64,000 bases of DNA, taken from NCBI GenBank assembly GCA_002786065.1, contig NHNY01000015.1, positions 248,001 through 312,000 on the forward strand, written 5' to 3'. The translations under genes were made by a program, and so were the position numbers. Of this stretch, positions 22,525-33,941 are shown in pieces; the first letter of the stretch is position 1, and every line of letters starts with the position of its first letter. This stretch comes from Microcyclospora pomicola (lineage: Eukaryota; Ascomycota; Dothideomycetes; Capnodiales). The notes beneath the pieces are model-generated. The model was not told the origin of the DNA. It saw only the letters and a program-made list of their open reading frames with translations, and searched no databases.

Positions 22525-24251
22525 ATGGCCGCCGAGGTTCCCAGCATGCCAGGCGCCAATGGCACCTACACCCAGCATCAAAATTACGACCAGCAACAGC
22601 AAAGCAACGGCACATACGCCCAGAACGGCAGTCCCGCGCAAGCCGCTCCTTTCAGCCAAGCACCTGCATCGAGTCAGACAGCCGATATCTCCAAAGACGA
22701 GGTAGGATGGTACTTCGTCGAGCAATACTACACCACACTCAGCCGCAACCCAAGCAAGCTCTACCTGTTCTACAACAAGCGATCACAGTTCGTGTCAGGT
22801 CTCGAGACGGACAAGGTGGCAGTATGCGTCGGACAACGCGCTATTGCGGATAGGATAACGGAGCTTGAATTCCAGGACTGCAAAGTGCGTGTCACCAACG
22901 TCGACTCGCAGGCCTCGGACTCGAACATTGTGATTCAAGTCATCGGAGAGATCTCCAACAAGCAGCAGGCGCACCGAAAGTTCACCCAGACTTTTGTCCT
23001 CGCCACTCAAACTAATGGTTACTTCGTGTTGAATGACATTTTCCGTTACTTGATCGAAGAGGAGCCCGAGGCGGAGGTAGAGCCGGAACAGGAGGCTGCA
23101 CCGGAAGTCGAGCAGACCGCTGCAGACACTGCCACCAACACCGAATCTGTATCCGCTGTCAAGCCTTCAGAACCGAAAGTCCTTACAAGCTCCTCTGATC
23201 CTGCTGCTATCGAGCACGATGCGAAGGCAGTCGCTAGCAAGATTGAAGAGAAACTCGTGAAGGAGGAGCCGAAGGCTGAAGAACCCGCCGCAAAGACAAA
23301 TGGCGTCGGTGCGGAAGAACATGAGCAGGAAGTAGCTTCAGCTGATGTTTCCGCTGTTGAAGAGCCTGCCGTCAGCAACAAGGTACAAGCTGCCACCTTG
23401 GAAACACCAGAGAGACCTCAAGAACCAGAACCCACTCCAGCCTCTTCCTCACCCCAACAAGCAGTAACCCAGCCTGCCGCGCCCGCAAAGCCAGCAGTTC
23501 CACGATCCTGGGCTAGCCTCGCGGCGTCTGCCCATAAAGTGGTTGTCCCTGTGGCTCCATCGGCAGCATCTTCCGCTACCTCACAGCAGCAGCGTCCAGC
23601 CGCGCCGAAGGCATCAACCCCGACCTCAGCCCCAGTGGCCACCTCGTCTGCTTCTTCTGCGCCTACTGCTTCAGCTGCTCAGCGCGACCAATCACCTGCG
23701 GCCATCTCACAAGACGAATGGACCGCTGTCGGAGGCTCTCACAATCGCCAACAGTCTCGCCAAACCAACACGCAGCCACCCGAAGTGCCACAAGTCCGTG
23801 CATACATCAAAAATGTGCGCGAGGAAATGGATGCGGGTGCGCTGAAAGCTTACCTAGAGAAGTTCGGCGATATCACCCACTTCGACATTGCCCGCCAGAA
23901 GGTAAGTACTCTGCCGAAACTTGATTCTCATCTTTACTCGCTGACATGACACTGTAGAACTGTGCTTTCGTCGATTTCAAAACCCCGGAGCAATACCAGG
24001 CTGCCATTGCTGCCAACCCACACGTCGTTGACACTGAAAAGTTCTGGATCGAGGAGCGTCGTCCTCGTCCTGGAAACACCTTCGTTCCTCGGGGACAATT
24101 CCAAGGCGGACGTGGCGGTCGTGGTGGCAACAACCAGGGTGGCCCTCAGCGTGGAGGCATGCAAGGCGCACCTCGTGGTGGATATGCTCCGAGGGGCCGA
24201 GGTGGCCCAGCAGCATCGCGTGGACGTGGTGGTGCTGCCCCGGCATCATAA
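22525..24251 (+). CDS. NTF2-like / RRM / RGG protein, G3BP-Nxt3-Bre5 type
   Basis: RNA-binding scaffold; relatives partner the deubiquitinase Ubp3/USP10 and join stress granules. Two exons (22525-23901, 23958-24251) with a 56-bp intron (gtaagt...tgtag) give 556 residues. An NTF2-like domain spans about residues 55-178 (VGWYFVEQYYTTLS, LFYNKRSQFV, YFVLNDIFRYL). A long acidic, then Ala/Pro/Ser-rich linker follows. An RRM begins near 422 (VRAYIKNV) and the splice falls inside it, joining DIARQK to NCAFVDF. The tail is Gly/Arg-rich with several RGG repeats. Domain order is exactly that of metazoan G3BP. The ATG at 22525 sits just before a low-complexity Gln/Asn segment. Confidence 0.93.
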
Positions 24252-25272
24252 ATGGAGAGATTTCAGCTTCATTCCGACTTAACATTCTCGAGTCTGCCGC
24301 CCCGGTCGATTCTTCCTCGACCTCGACTGTAATTTACGCTTCCTACGAGCTTCCCCTTTTTGTCATAGTATGAAGCCGATCCGGCAAAAAAAGAAGCGAT
24401 GGGGAACTGTTCAGCAAAGGGGGAAAAGCATGTCATGCATTTGCATAGCGGGCTTTTTTGCGTTTCGTCCAGCGTAGTGTCTTAACATACCATTATCGAT
24501 GAGTAATGCTTGCTTTCGATGAGGGCGTAGGATGGGATGTACTTTGCTGTGATTCAGCACGAGGATTGATAGCTCGTATATCGTCGCGTTCACAAAATCC
24601 CTCCCACTGGCCATTGCTGATACCAAATCTATTGTTCAGAACCTACGCCGTGACAGCTCATGGCGCTCATTGTTAGCGTTCATGTAAACGCCATTAGGTG
24701 GCACCCAATGAGTAGATTCATGTTTGTGCAAGGGGCTACATGTATGCCGTGTAGACGTGCTCATGGTGTCACGACTCGCGGCCCGGGTCATGCAGATCAG
24801 TCGTCCACCTTCAGCTACATCATGTGCCACGCCCAAGGTACTGTGGATATCGTCCTACACCATCTGTATATCCTTTCACCGCAACAAGAATAGGCTCGTC
24901 TTTCATTTCTGCTGGACTCAGACCTCTTTGTAGCGTTATTATAGGATTCATGGTCTTCGTTGCTGTGTTGATTCGACACAATACTCAAGCTGTTTCGCCT
25001 CGGCGCTCAACCACTACTGCAGTGTGATAAGCCGCGTTGAGGGGCTATCGATGCCGACGTCAATCACTCCCGGACAGCACAACGATACACCCTCTGACAC
25101 GCTCTGTCGGTGCTTCGAAGCGAATACGTCACCCAGACGGAGTCGTGACTGGATGAAGTCTGGCGACGTTCAGGGATATCACGATACTCAACATCAGAAC
25201 CGTCGCATCACATGGTCATCGGACCTGTGCATCTAAGACTTGACGCCACGACCACGGATTGAACAGGCCAAC
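24252..25272. other. Intergenic, no supported gene
   Basis: About 1 kb. The left third is the 3' flank of the NTF2-RRM gene. I see no domain-bearing frame or repeat. Confidence 0.5.
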
Positions 25273-27717
25273 ATGAGTGGGATTGAGCAATCAGGGAGTG
25301 AAGAAGGAACCGTCAGAGGCAGGGCGAAGAGGAGCGCAACGGCTATACCGCCGCCCACAGTGAACCTGGCGTCTGCGACGCCCAGTACCTTCTTCCTGCG
25401 TACCGAACGAGAGATGGAAAAGAGCTTGCAAGTGAGAGGCAGGAAACCGTCGGTGGAGTATCCAGGTACTCCAGGATCCGATGTCCCCACAGGGTTAAAT
25501 CTAGGCGACAGCACATTCGGCGTTCAGAGCCTAGAAGACACTATCAACTCGACGTTCGCGAGGAGCCCCAGCCTCTCAAGAGTCGATAGCTATGGCTCAG
25601 AGCTCGGCAGTGATGCGAGTGGAGAAGTGCCTCTTGTCGCCGGCAAGAAGAGAAAGGCCGGCAATCCAGTACATCCCAAAATCGCTGCGACAGGTCAGCG
25701 CATTCTATCATCGGAGTACACATATCCCTCCGCGACAGCCTCGCCCACATCCTTCCGGTCTGCAGAGTCACCGCTGAGACTTCAAATGCGGCGCGGGTCT
25801 AACATTTCACTCAATTGCAGTCAGCCAGTCAGCCCTTTGAGAATGAGCCCTCATCCAGGTTCTTTACGGACCAGTACGCCACGATCGAGCTCTGCCAAGT
25901 CGTTTAGATCGAGCGGTGACGATTCTAGTGTTGTAGGGGAGAGCCAAATGCAAGCCGTTGATTCACCGTTCAGGCACGAAGATGACCTGAGCACTACCGC
26001 CGAAGTCAGTGCTGGCTCATTGCATCAGCTGGTCATGCCCAGCATATCAATACCTACTCGACGACCGTTCACCGAGAGAGGCAAGCGGATGGGTAGACTG
26101 AGGGTCATGGTCGTTGGCCCTCAAGGGATCGGCAAGACCAGTCTCATTCAAAGCATCTTCCGATGCTGCGAAGATGTGGTGCATGTTGATCCTCCCTCAC
26201 GGATGACTGGTCTGAAAGAGATCTCGCCAGAGAGTGGAGATGAATCTGGATGTTCACAGTTCGCCGAGAATACAGCATCTACACGGCCCTACCCATCCTG
26301 GTGGACCGATATGGAATCACGGAGGATGCTGCTGAGACGTAAAAGCATGGGCGAGGGAGTGCTCGATCGGAATTTGTGCCTTATCGACACTCCCGACATC
26401 AGTGCCACAAAAACTATCAGACAAGTCTCGAACATGATCACCGACAAGATGCGAAACATGGCCAATCTGGAGAGCATGAGTGACAGCGAGCTCATCACCT
26501 TGCTTAGTGGGGAGGGTAGTGCTGGCATTGATGCTCTGCTTTGGGTATTCGATCCGTCACTGATCGTGGAGTCTGACGGCCTCCACATCAGCGATGATCA
26601 GAAACAACTCTTCCAGGAGGCCTGCAGACTCACCAACGTCATACCAGTGATAGGCCGCGCAGATGCTGTGGACGCAGCCAGCTTCAGTCACTGCAAAACA
26701 CAAATTCTATCTTGGCTAAGAGGTTGCTCGGAAGATACATTCTCCTTCTACAGCACGAAATATGGCGTTGCTCGTGCTGAGGCCCCTGATGGGACACCGC
26801 AAGAACCATTCGCGGTATCATCCGCGGTTGGAAGTGATGCTGAGACGATCGACGCCAGCGTGCTTATGTCTTCCCAATACATGGCGCCGTTGTACCCAAG
26901 TGAGCTGGCACATTTGACCGAGCTGCTACTGGACCCGGACAACATGTCTCGCATGCGGCATCTGGCTGCCACCAAGTTTTTACTTTGGCGACAAGAGAAC
27001 CTTGGCGCACACATCAACCTCCACAAACAAGCGATCTTGAGATCTCCCCGCTTCAGCCATGATAGTCCGGCTATTACCAGCACCACAAGCGCAAGAGAGC
27101 ATGATTCGAGCAAAGTCCTTGTACCCTACGGATCGTCAAGTTACTTCCGCTCCGCCTCGCCCTCCGTGTCGGAGGTGTCATCTCTGCCTGCCGATGCTAT
27201 CGGCACTTCTGCGTACACGCTTGATCCGCATGATGAGCATGGTAGAGAACAGCCGTACCGGCAGGTTCGTCTCGCTAAATGGGCGCAGGATCTCCAGCGC
27301 AGTCTCGGCAATGAGCGACGACGCTACCAGCAGATGTACTTCAACACACGCGCGGACTGGACAAGTGACGACGGCGAGAAGAGTGATCAAGCCCTGATCA
27401 CCACCCGAGATGCTCAACGGCCTGCCCGTGGACGTCTCGGTGGTGAGATCGCCGTCATCGACCCTCGCGACCCTCTCGGCGTGTTGGCTTTCACTCAAGC
27501 ATTCCGAAGAAGCGGCTTCTTTGCTCTTCAGCTGGCTGGCGGGGTCGGTCTCGTCGGCGCCGTGGCATTCTGGGTCTTGCGGAACTGGGTCGAGGTGCAA
27601 GACTTTCTCGGGCTGGGACAGGCAGGCGTCGCGACGAGTGTGCCTGCTGTGCCGCCTCCCGGTCGGGGCTGGCTTGACGAGGTGGATTGGCGGGCGTTCT
27701 TCGGCTGGCGACGATGA
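25273..27717 (+). CDS. Septin-like P-loop GTPase with C-terminal membrane segment
   Basis: Single exon, 814 residues. Residues 1-270 are Ser/Pro-rich and look disordered. A TRAFAC/septin-type G domain follows: RLRVMVVGPQGIGKTS (P-loop near residues 282-290), CLIDTPDIS (G3, near 370) and NVIPVIGRADAVD (near 455), the last like septin NVIPVIAKAD. The usual septin polybasic stretch and C-terminal coiled coil are not obvious. Near residues 748-775 a hydrophobic stretch (FFALQLAGGVGLVGAVAFWV) looks like a membrane span, leaving a ~40-residue tail. It may be a membrane-anchored relative of septins; function is unknown. I start at the ATG at 25273 since no upstream in-frame ATG is seen. Confidence 0.85.
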   Translation: MSGIEQSGSEEGTVRGRAKRSATAIPPPTVNLASATPSTFFLRTEREMEKSLQVRGRKPSVEYPGTPGSDVPTGLNLGDSTFGVQSLEDTINSTFARSPSLSRVDSYGSELGSDASGEVPLVAGKKRKAGNPVHPKIAATGQRILSSEYTYPSATASPTSFRSAESPLRLQMRRGSNISLNCSQPVSPLRMSPHPGSLRTSTPRSSSAKSFRSSGDDSSVVGESQMQAVDSPFRHEDDLSTTAEVSAGSLHQLVMPSISIPTRRPFTERGKRMGRLRVMVVGPQGIGKTSLIQSIFRCCEDVVHVDPPSRMTGLKEISPESGDESGCSQFAENTASTRPYPSWWTDMESRRMLLRRKSMGEGVLDRNLCLIDTPDISATKTIRQVSNMITDKMRNMANLESMSDSELITLLSGEGSAGIDALLWVFDPSLIVESDGLHISDDQKQLFQEACRLTNVIPVIGRADAVDAASFSHCKTQILSWLRGCSEDTFSFYSTKYGVARAEAPDGTPQEPFAVSSAVGSDAETIDASVLMSSQYMAPLYPSELAHLTELLLDPDNMSRMRHLAATKFLLWRQENLGAHINLHKQAILRSPRFSHDSPAITSTTSAREHDSSKVLVPYGSSSYFRSASPSVSEVSSLPADAIGTSAYTLDPHDEHGREQPYRQVRLAKWAQDLQRSLGNERRRYQQMYFNTRADWTSDDGEKSDQALITTRDAQRPARGRLGGEIAVIDPRDPLGVLAFTQAFRRSGFFALQLAGGVGLVGAVAFWVLRNWVEVQDFLGLGQAGVATSVPAVPPPGRGWLDEVDWRAFFGWRR

Positions 27718-27864
27718 GCGTATCTCTCTGGTAGGAATTGCTTGATATACCAACAACAACTTGGCGCGCGTTTATGGGAAATCGCGTGACGAGATTCATT
27801 TATGATACATGTATCTATGTAGCATCTAGGAGCATCCTTCAAGTAAGGGATTATCAATACCACA

Positions 27865-27887
27865 CTTCTTCTTCTTCTTCTTCTTCT
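27865..27887. repeat. (CTT)n microsatellite
   Basis: About eight CTT/TTC units in the 3' flank of the septin-like gene. Confidence 0.9.
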
Positions 27888-28200
27888 CCTTCGACCGTCA
27901 CGCACGGTGTTCAATCGTCGGTAAGGTAGGGTGTATACACGCACCCCTAGCTAGCCGCATATCCACTCATACTCTCCCATAATCCCACTCGCCCCAGCGA
28001 CTCCAAGACCCTTCACAGCCATGTCTGAAGTCACCTCCCGCCCGCCTCTCCAACTTCCGCCAGCGTAGGGAGGAAGGAAGGTACTTCAGGATGGAGGACT
28101 CATCGACTGACTCGAAACCTGCCGAACGTGCCCTTCAGCTTCATCGTCCTTCGCGCCGAATATCTTCAACGATTGCTAAAATGTACATCTTCGTTTACCT

Positions 28201-28235
28201 TACATCTACATTTACATCTACATTTACATTTACAC
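28201..28235. repeat. TACATC/TACATT hexamer tandem repeat
   Basis: About six hexamer units alternating TACATC and TACATT. A further looser copy lies near 28252-28265. Confidence 0.85.
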
Positions 28236-28318
28236 TTGACTTGCTACGTCTGCATCTACATCTACAGTCAAGCATAGCATGGCATAGCATCGCACCGTCC
28301 CAGTTCTTCCATCCCACT

Positions 28319-28426
28319 CCGTCTCCACATTCTAATGGTTTCACTCCGTCTCCACATTCTAATGGTTCCACCCCGTCTGAACGTCCTAAAGATTCCACTC
28401 CGTCTCAACGTCCCGAGAATGCCCTG
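28319..28426. repeat. 27-bp minisatellite, four units
   Basis: Four consecutive 27-bp units each starting CCGTCT. The first two are nearly identical and the last two diverged. Because 27 is a multiple of three, the plus-strand frame reads a 9-residue repeat (PSPHSNGFT, PSPHSNGST, PSERPKDST and a weaker one). Confidence 0.85.
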
Positions 28427-28570
28427 ATTCCCATACCTTCCGAGAACGTGGGTTCGAAATCCTCGCGTCTGTGTCCTGAGAAGATAGAAAGGGAGGTGAC
28501 AGAAATGCGGTTGGATGCGGCTAGGATTTCTCGGAAGATGGAAAGGGGAAGAGGGAGGGAATGGGACGTT

Positions 28571-28602
28571 GAAGAAGAAGAAGAAGAAGAAGAAGAAGAA
28601 GA
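28571..28602. repeat. (GAA)n microsatellite
   Basis: About ten GAA units. In the plus frame they read as poly-Glu. Confidence 0.9.
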
Positions 28603-29470
28603 GGGGAGGGCGCCGAGGAAGGGAGAGGCCGAGGAAGGAACGGGTACTTGAAGAGAGAGACGTCGGGTGGAGTGGAAAGCAGCAAATTTGAAGTGAAGGA
28701 AAGTGGAGTGAGACGACGTGAAATGAAGTGCAGTGCAGTGAAGTGAAGTAGGATATCGAGGGGGTGCCAGACACCACTGTTTACCCTTTAGAAATGAGTC
28801 CAGTGGCGATGATGCAGGAGAGGGGATGTGTAGCAATCGCAAACTTTCGATATTTAGTTGGGCAGGGAGATGCTGATCTGAGGTAGATGGTGATCTAGAT
28901 GTAGATGACGATGGGGGTTTTATTCCGTTTCGTGGGAGATAGGTTTGAGGTCGATCGGAGACAAGTGGTTTGCATTAGGAGCATGGCAGATGTGTGTCTA
29001 GTCAACGCAGGGAGAAAAAGCCATGCAGAACGCATCCATGGCTGAGACAGGAGGTATATGATATAAAGAGGGATACGCAAAAGAGCGGGAGAGAGAGAAA
29101 ACAAAAAACACGCCGAATGCTCGCCGGCCCCGTGATACACCGCTTGTGAAAGAAAGCGGTTCGAAGACTCCCACCAACGCCAGCCTGAAGCACACCTCCC
29201 CAGCCGTCATGACAGTCATTTGCCGCCCGGCTGCTGCAGCTCTCTCATCGCGTCCGCGACGTCTATCCGTGCTGAGGCCGGATCCAATGACCGTCGGTCC
29301 TCCGCGTCGGCTCAATAGCTCGCGTGTACCACACAACATTCATGTCCGAGTGGTAGCGGGCACATCTCCTCCTCCGACAGACCGGAGAAGAACCAAATCG
29401 GCCGAGCGTTGGCCGTTGCCATCATCATCATCATCGTCGCAGCATCATCCTCGTCGGTCAACACGCACGC

Positions 29471-30084
29471 CTAGTTCGCCTTGACTTCCAGCCCGCACTT
29501 CTCATCATACGACGGCTTCTTGCTGCTGAAGCTGGCGTCCTGGCCGGACATGCGGCGGGACAGGGCGCGCTCGACCTTGGCGCCGAGGGCGAGCTTGCTG
29601 ACCTCCTCGCTCTTGTTGTCGCTGAGCACGTAGCGTTGTCGGTCGAGGCGCGAGTCCTGCATCCGCTCGAGCGCGCCGGACCAGGATTGCAGGTCGGCGG
29701 CGCGGGGGTCGCTGGCGGGGAGGGTGACGGTGGAGGCGGTGATGGTGGCATCCGAGGACGTCGAGGTCTTGTAGACGGAAGGCGAGCTCTTCTCGGAGAT
29801 GCTGGCGCGGTTGGCGTTCATCATGGCGGTGGAGGAGCGGTTCGAGGTGGCCTGGGTGGAGAAGGTCGGGGCGATGGATGGGTGGATGGAGGGGGCGCCG
29901 GAGTATTGGCTGAAGCGCGGGTCGTGGTAAGTGGCCTGTGGGTGGGAGCAGGAGGGTCAGCGGGCAGTATGGGTGCTGTTGCGAGAGTGGAGGTGCAGAG
30001 GAGAGATGGAATGAAATGACGAGGAAGAAGAGAGACGAATGGGCGATTAGTGAACAGAGGCTATACTAGAGATCAACGTACCAT
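29471..30084 (-). CDS. Small hypothetical protein with an ATG-only first coding exon
   Basis: I read two coding exons: 30084-30082 (just ATG) and 29935-29471, separated by a 146-bp intron with donor gtacgt directly after the ATG and a pyrimidine-rich acceptor ending cccacag. The product is 155 residues beginning MATYHDPRFSQYSGAPS. It is polar, Ser/Thr/Ala-rich and without a recognisable domain, signal or membrane segment. The downstream frame is continuous from the acceptor, and without the ATG exon its first Met comes about 40 codons later (near 29824). I do not recognise the family. An alternative is a start at that internal ATG pair. Confidence 0.6.
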
Positions 30085-32282
30085 GGTGTGAGTGATGTGA
30101 TGGTTGGGGGGAAAGCAGGTCGTGGCAGGCTCGTGGACAGGAGATAAAGTTCGACACGTGGGCGCCACCGAGTCGTCACGGTCGAGCTAGTCGCGCTGGA
30201 GAACTAGCGGGCGGCGAGTCCTTCGATCCTTTGGGTCTGGGTGGGCGGTGTTGTGTGCTGTGCTGTGTAGGCGAGCGAGGCTGAAGCTGGCCGTAGGAGG
30301 TGGCAGTTGGTGATGGTGGTGGAACGGACGTGGACGTGACGGCGAAGTCGGGTAAGATCAAAGATGAAGGAAAGCTGAAGACTGTGAAGTGACTAGGTCT
30401 GATGCCAGGGATGCTGATCAGGTCGATCAAATACTGCTTCGGTCTATCTCCAGGCTGACCAATTCAGGCATTCGGTCGTACTGAAAGGCTAAATGACGGC
30501 GATCACCTCCAGCTTCGTTCTAGCCGGCGCAAACAATCAGCGAGACTGGCCGGCAGATCCTGTACATGTCCATTTCCATCAGATAGCAACAATGCTCACC
30601 TCGCCGCCCACGATGCAACCCGCCCAGTCCATCCATATATTGTACTGCGGCCATGGCTCTTCCTCGCCCCGACCGGCCAACCACCGCGACTCGGAGCGGG
30701 TCCTTGCATCCTCTTCCTCCCCGGCCTGTGCTTCCCCTCCACCACACTCTTCCACGTGGCGACACAACGGCACCACTGCAGCAAGGATCGACGACTTTGC
30801 TTTGTCCCGTGAACCCTGGCTCGCTTCACGACTGCAGCTGATTACTGATCAGGGTTTCTGCATGGCGAGATCCGTCTGCAATGCACAATATCCGGCTGCA
30901 TAAGCCAGTCCACCTGTCGAGCAGATTGGAGACATGACCCGCCCGGCTGCGCTCGGATCAATGCTCTCAATGCAACACATACCGCGCAGTCTATAGTCTT
31001 GGAGCCGTTGGAGACACCAGCCATGCTCCGTTCCAATTTCGAGTTTGTCTAATATCTCACTCACTCTATACAGATTGCTACACTGGCTCGCTATCAATCT
31101 ACTATGGTCTGGCCCATCTGCTTCTGCTTACGTCGACTGACGCAATTAGCAACCAAAAGCGAATGCCCGTAGCCCTAATCAGACCATGAACCTGGAACGC
31201 TGGGACGCACAGCCTTCGCGTGGCGACATGCGGATCCGGTGGTTGGTGTAGCCCGCGGAGCAGTCAGCATGCACCTCGCTGCGATCGTGCGAGCATCCGA
31301 TGATCTTTCCGATCGGCGCTCGCCCTGCGTGTGACCAGGCCGTGCTTCCTGCTGGCTTGATGCAGCATTTCACTACTGATCATCCATCCCGCCGTAGCCC
31401 CTCACTGTCACAGCGACTTGCTTCTAAGCCGAGGAGCATTGCGGGTGATATTGGCAGGCGGTATATCGACTCACAACGATCGTGTGCTCGAAAATCGATT
31501 CAGGAAGATGTGAAGTACAGACGTATGACTCTCCTCCCAAGTCTCACGCAGGCAACAGCGTCAAATTCTTTCCATGGTTTATGTATGGTTGGCTCTGGCA
31601 ATCATCTCCCATGAAGTCACAGACCGCGTTGGAATCAGTCTTGCCGTCTGTTGCGGAACCTGTTCAGCAAATGGCGTAGAGCAGGTTCTCCGTGCATCTC
31701 ATTCAGGAATACTCGGACTGTAAGTTGCAATGTAAATGAAACCTCAGCTTTCTACGCCCTCCTGGCTTCGACTCCACAACCTCTTCGGCTTCACATCGAA
31801 GCTCGAAAAAAAATCCCGCAAGCTCTCGCACGACTGTTCTCTCGCTACTCCTGTCTTCAAGTATATCCGGCAAAGCAACTATCCAAGCAGCTGAGGGGTC
31901 GATCGTGGTCCACACTCTCCGTGCCTCAATGATGTTATCTCCGTTCAAGCCTGCTAATCGGCTCGCCCAGCGGCTCATGGCTCTGTGTGCTTACCTCACA
32001 TGCTACACATAAATACAAGGTGAACAGAATCCGATTGCTTGACGTCTGCTGCAATAACGGAGAGTAATGCAAACAAGTAGGTACGTTCGGGATTACTCGC
32101 CTTACGTCCGGCGAGAAGCTACAACTTGCATACCTTGTTCGGCTTAGATCCATATCATACAAACTGCATACCACATTCGGCAACAATGTCACAGAAACAA
32201 GTAAAACTCAAGATGAACCCAACGGCCTATAAAGAGGCACTCCTCCGTCCTTCACGGTCACAAAAATCACAAGACAACAATC
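30085..32282. other. 2.2-kb intergenic stretch, no supported gene
   Basis: Several frames of 60-140 codons lie on both strands, but none shows a domain, a codon-consistent pair of exons or a start-to-stop structure I trust. It holds the upstream regions of the small ATG-exon gene and of the short-chain dehydrogenase. Confidence 0.45.
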
Positions 32283-33139
32283 ATGGCCACCTCCAAAGTC
32301 GTCCTCATCACGGGTGCCAACAGTGGCGTTGGCTTCGAGGCCGTCAAGGTCTTCCTCCAAGCTGAGAAGCCATACCACATCTTATGCGCTGCTCGGTCGA
32401 TCGATAAGGCGAAGATTGCCGTCAGCAGCATTCAAGAACAACTGCCCAATGTCAAAAACACCGTGGAGCCAATAGCTCTAGATGTCACCAGCGACGAATC
32501 CATTCAACAGGCGTATGAAGTCGTCAAGACCGGGCCTGGTCGAGTCGATGCCCTGATCAACAATGCTGGTATGAATCAATGTACTGCTCGCCCACACAAC
32601 TCATCCCCACTCACACATCCCACCCAGGCGCAACCTTCGACATCGAATACCTCCGCGGCACCGTGTCGCTGCGCGACTGCTTCAACAAAGCCTACGACGT
32701 CAACGTCAGCGGCGCCCACCTGACCGCGCACACCTTCATGCCTTTACTCCTGCAGTCCGCCGACCCGCGCCTCATCTTCGTCGCCGGCCTGTCGCAGATC
32801 AACGACGTCAACGCCGGCAACCACTTCCCCACCCCGCCGCAGCCCGCCGGCTGGCCCAAGCAGCTCGCCTTCGAGACCATCGGCTACCGCTGCTCCAAGG
32901 TCGCCCTCAACATGCTCACCCTCAACTGGGCGTTCAAGCTGCAGGCCGACGGCGTCAAGGTCTGGGGCGTCGCGCCGGGGTTCCTCGCCACGAATCTAGG
33001 CAATATGAGGGATAAGGCGAAGGAAATGGGCGCGGGACATCCTCGCGCTGGTGGCGAGTTGTATCGTCAGGTCGTGGAGGGGCAGCGCGATCATCATGTT
33101 GGCAAGGTTATTAATAAGGATGGCTTGTCGGTTTTGTAG
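32283..33139 (+). CDS. Short-chain dehydrogenase/reductase
   Basis: NAD(P)-dependent oxidoreductase of the classical SDR family; substrate unknown. Two exons (32283-32568, 32628-33139) around a 59-bp intron (gtatga...cccag) give 265 residues. The splice completes LINNAG-ATFDIEY. The cofactor motif TGANSGVG is at residues 10-17, NNAG lies near 94 and the catalytic pair is Tyr182-x3-Lys186 (YRCSK). Ser in the VAGLSQ stretch may be the third catalytic residue. No signal peptide, so probably cytosolic. GC content rises sharply in exon 2 compared with exon 1. Confidence 0.92.
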
Positions 33140-33399
33140 GCAAGGCATGGAATAGTAATTGTGGGCATAGAGTATCGCGTTTTATATGTAGGTTTCGTCA
33201 AAGAAACATGCATGATTTCCTCATGACGTCCAGTACCTCAAGAAATCGATCTTAGCTCTCGAATGCACATTTACGATCGCAGCATAAGGTAAGTAAGTTC
33301 GATACTGTACAGTGTCAAGCCTGTTCACCTGCAATCCAGCGACGTGAATGGCCAACTCATCTCCGCCGCTAGTGGACATCCCCCGACTTGTCATGATAT

Positions 33400-33478
33400 G
33401 ACACGTCCTGGTCAGACTTGACACGTCCTGGTCAGACTTGACACGTCCTGGTCATACTTGACACGCTCGGTCAGAATT
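33400..33478. repeat. 20-bp tandem repeat, about four units
   Basis: Units begin GACACGTCCTGG. Two are identical (33400-33419, 33420-33439), the third has one change and the fourth is a diverged 19-bp unit; weaker GACACG/GACATG echoes run to about 33520. Each unit carries an ACGT core. Confidence 0.9.
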
Positions 33479-33746
33479 GACATGCCTTGAAAAGTATGAC
33501 ACGCCTAGTCATGTCTGATGATATGAAGTGTAAGATAGCCTCACTTCAATCGATTCAGCTGCATGTACATCTCCTGCTCCGTCTAGCATTGCATGATCCG
33601 AAGCCGAATTCAACATCTATAATTATCGAATGATACCCGTAAGGTATAATCAAGGGAGACAATCCCGTCGACTTTCACAAAGACTCCCGTCCACGGATCC
33701 AGAACAAAATCGCTTTGTTTGGTATGTACAACGTTCTCCTTCGACA

Positions 33747-33756
33747 TACCTAGGTA
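33747..33756. repeat. Perfect 10-bp palindrome TACCTAGGTA
   Basis: In non-coding or weakly coding DNA; shares its core with the palindromes at 11115 and 15951. Confidence 0.6.
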
Positions 33757-33941
33757 ACAAAGGAGTTTAATATGAACATGCCTAGAGCTTTCTAGTGATC
33801 TGGAGGGATGAAGAACAGACTTATACGTGAAGTCTTTCGAGATACAGTAGGTACTGCTATTCTCGATCAGGCTTTGTTTTGAACCTACTCCGGGTTTGCG
33901 TGTCAAACGGAGGATGAAGAATACCTTACGTACTAAAGTCT

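Larger units (their letters stand above)
27718..29470. other. Simple-sequence-rich intergenic stretch
   Basis: A 1.75-kb interval holding microsatellites and a minisatellite (listed separately). One plus-strand frame, 28091-28651 (186 codons), passes through the repeats and encodes Pro/Ser repeats and a poly-Glu run. I treat it as a product of the repeats rather than a supported gene. Confidence 0.5.

Noticed and set aside
28445-28465. Another tRNA T-loop-like GGTTCGAAATCC
   Set aside because: No A box at the right distance and no acceptor stem pairing.
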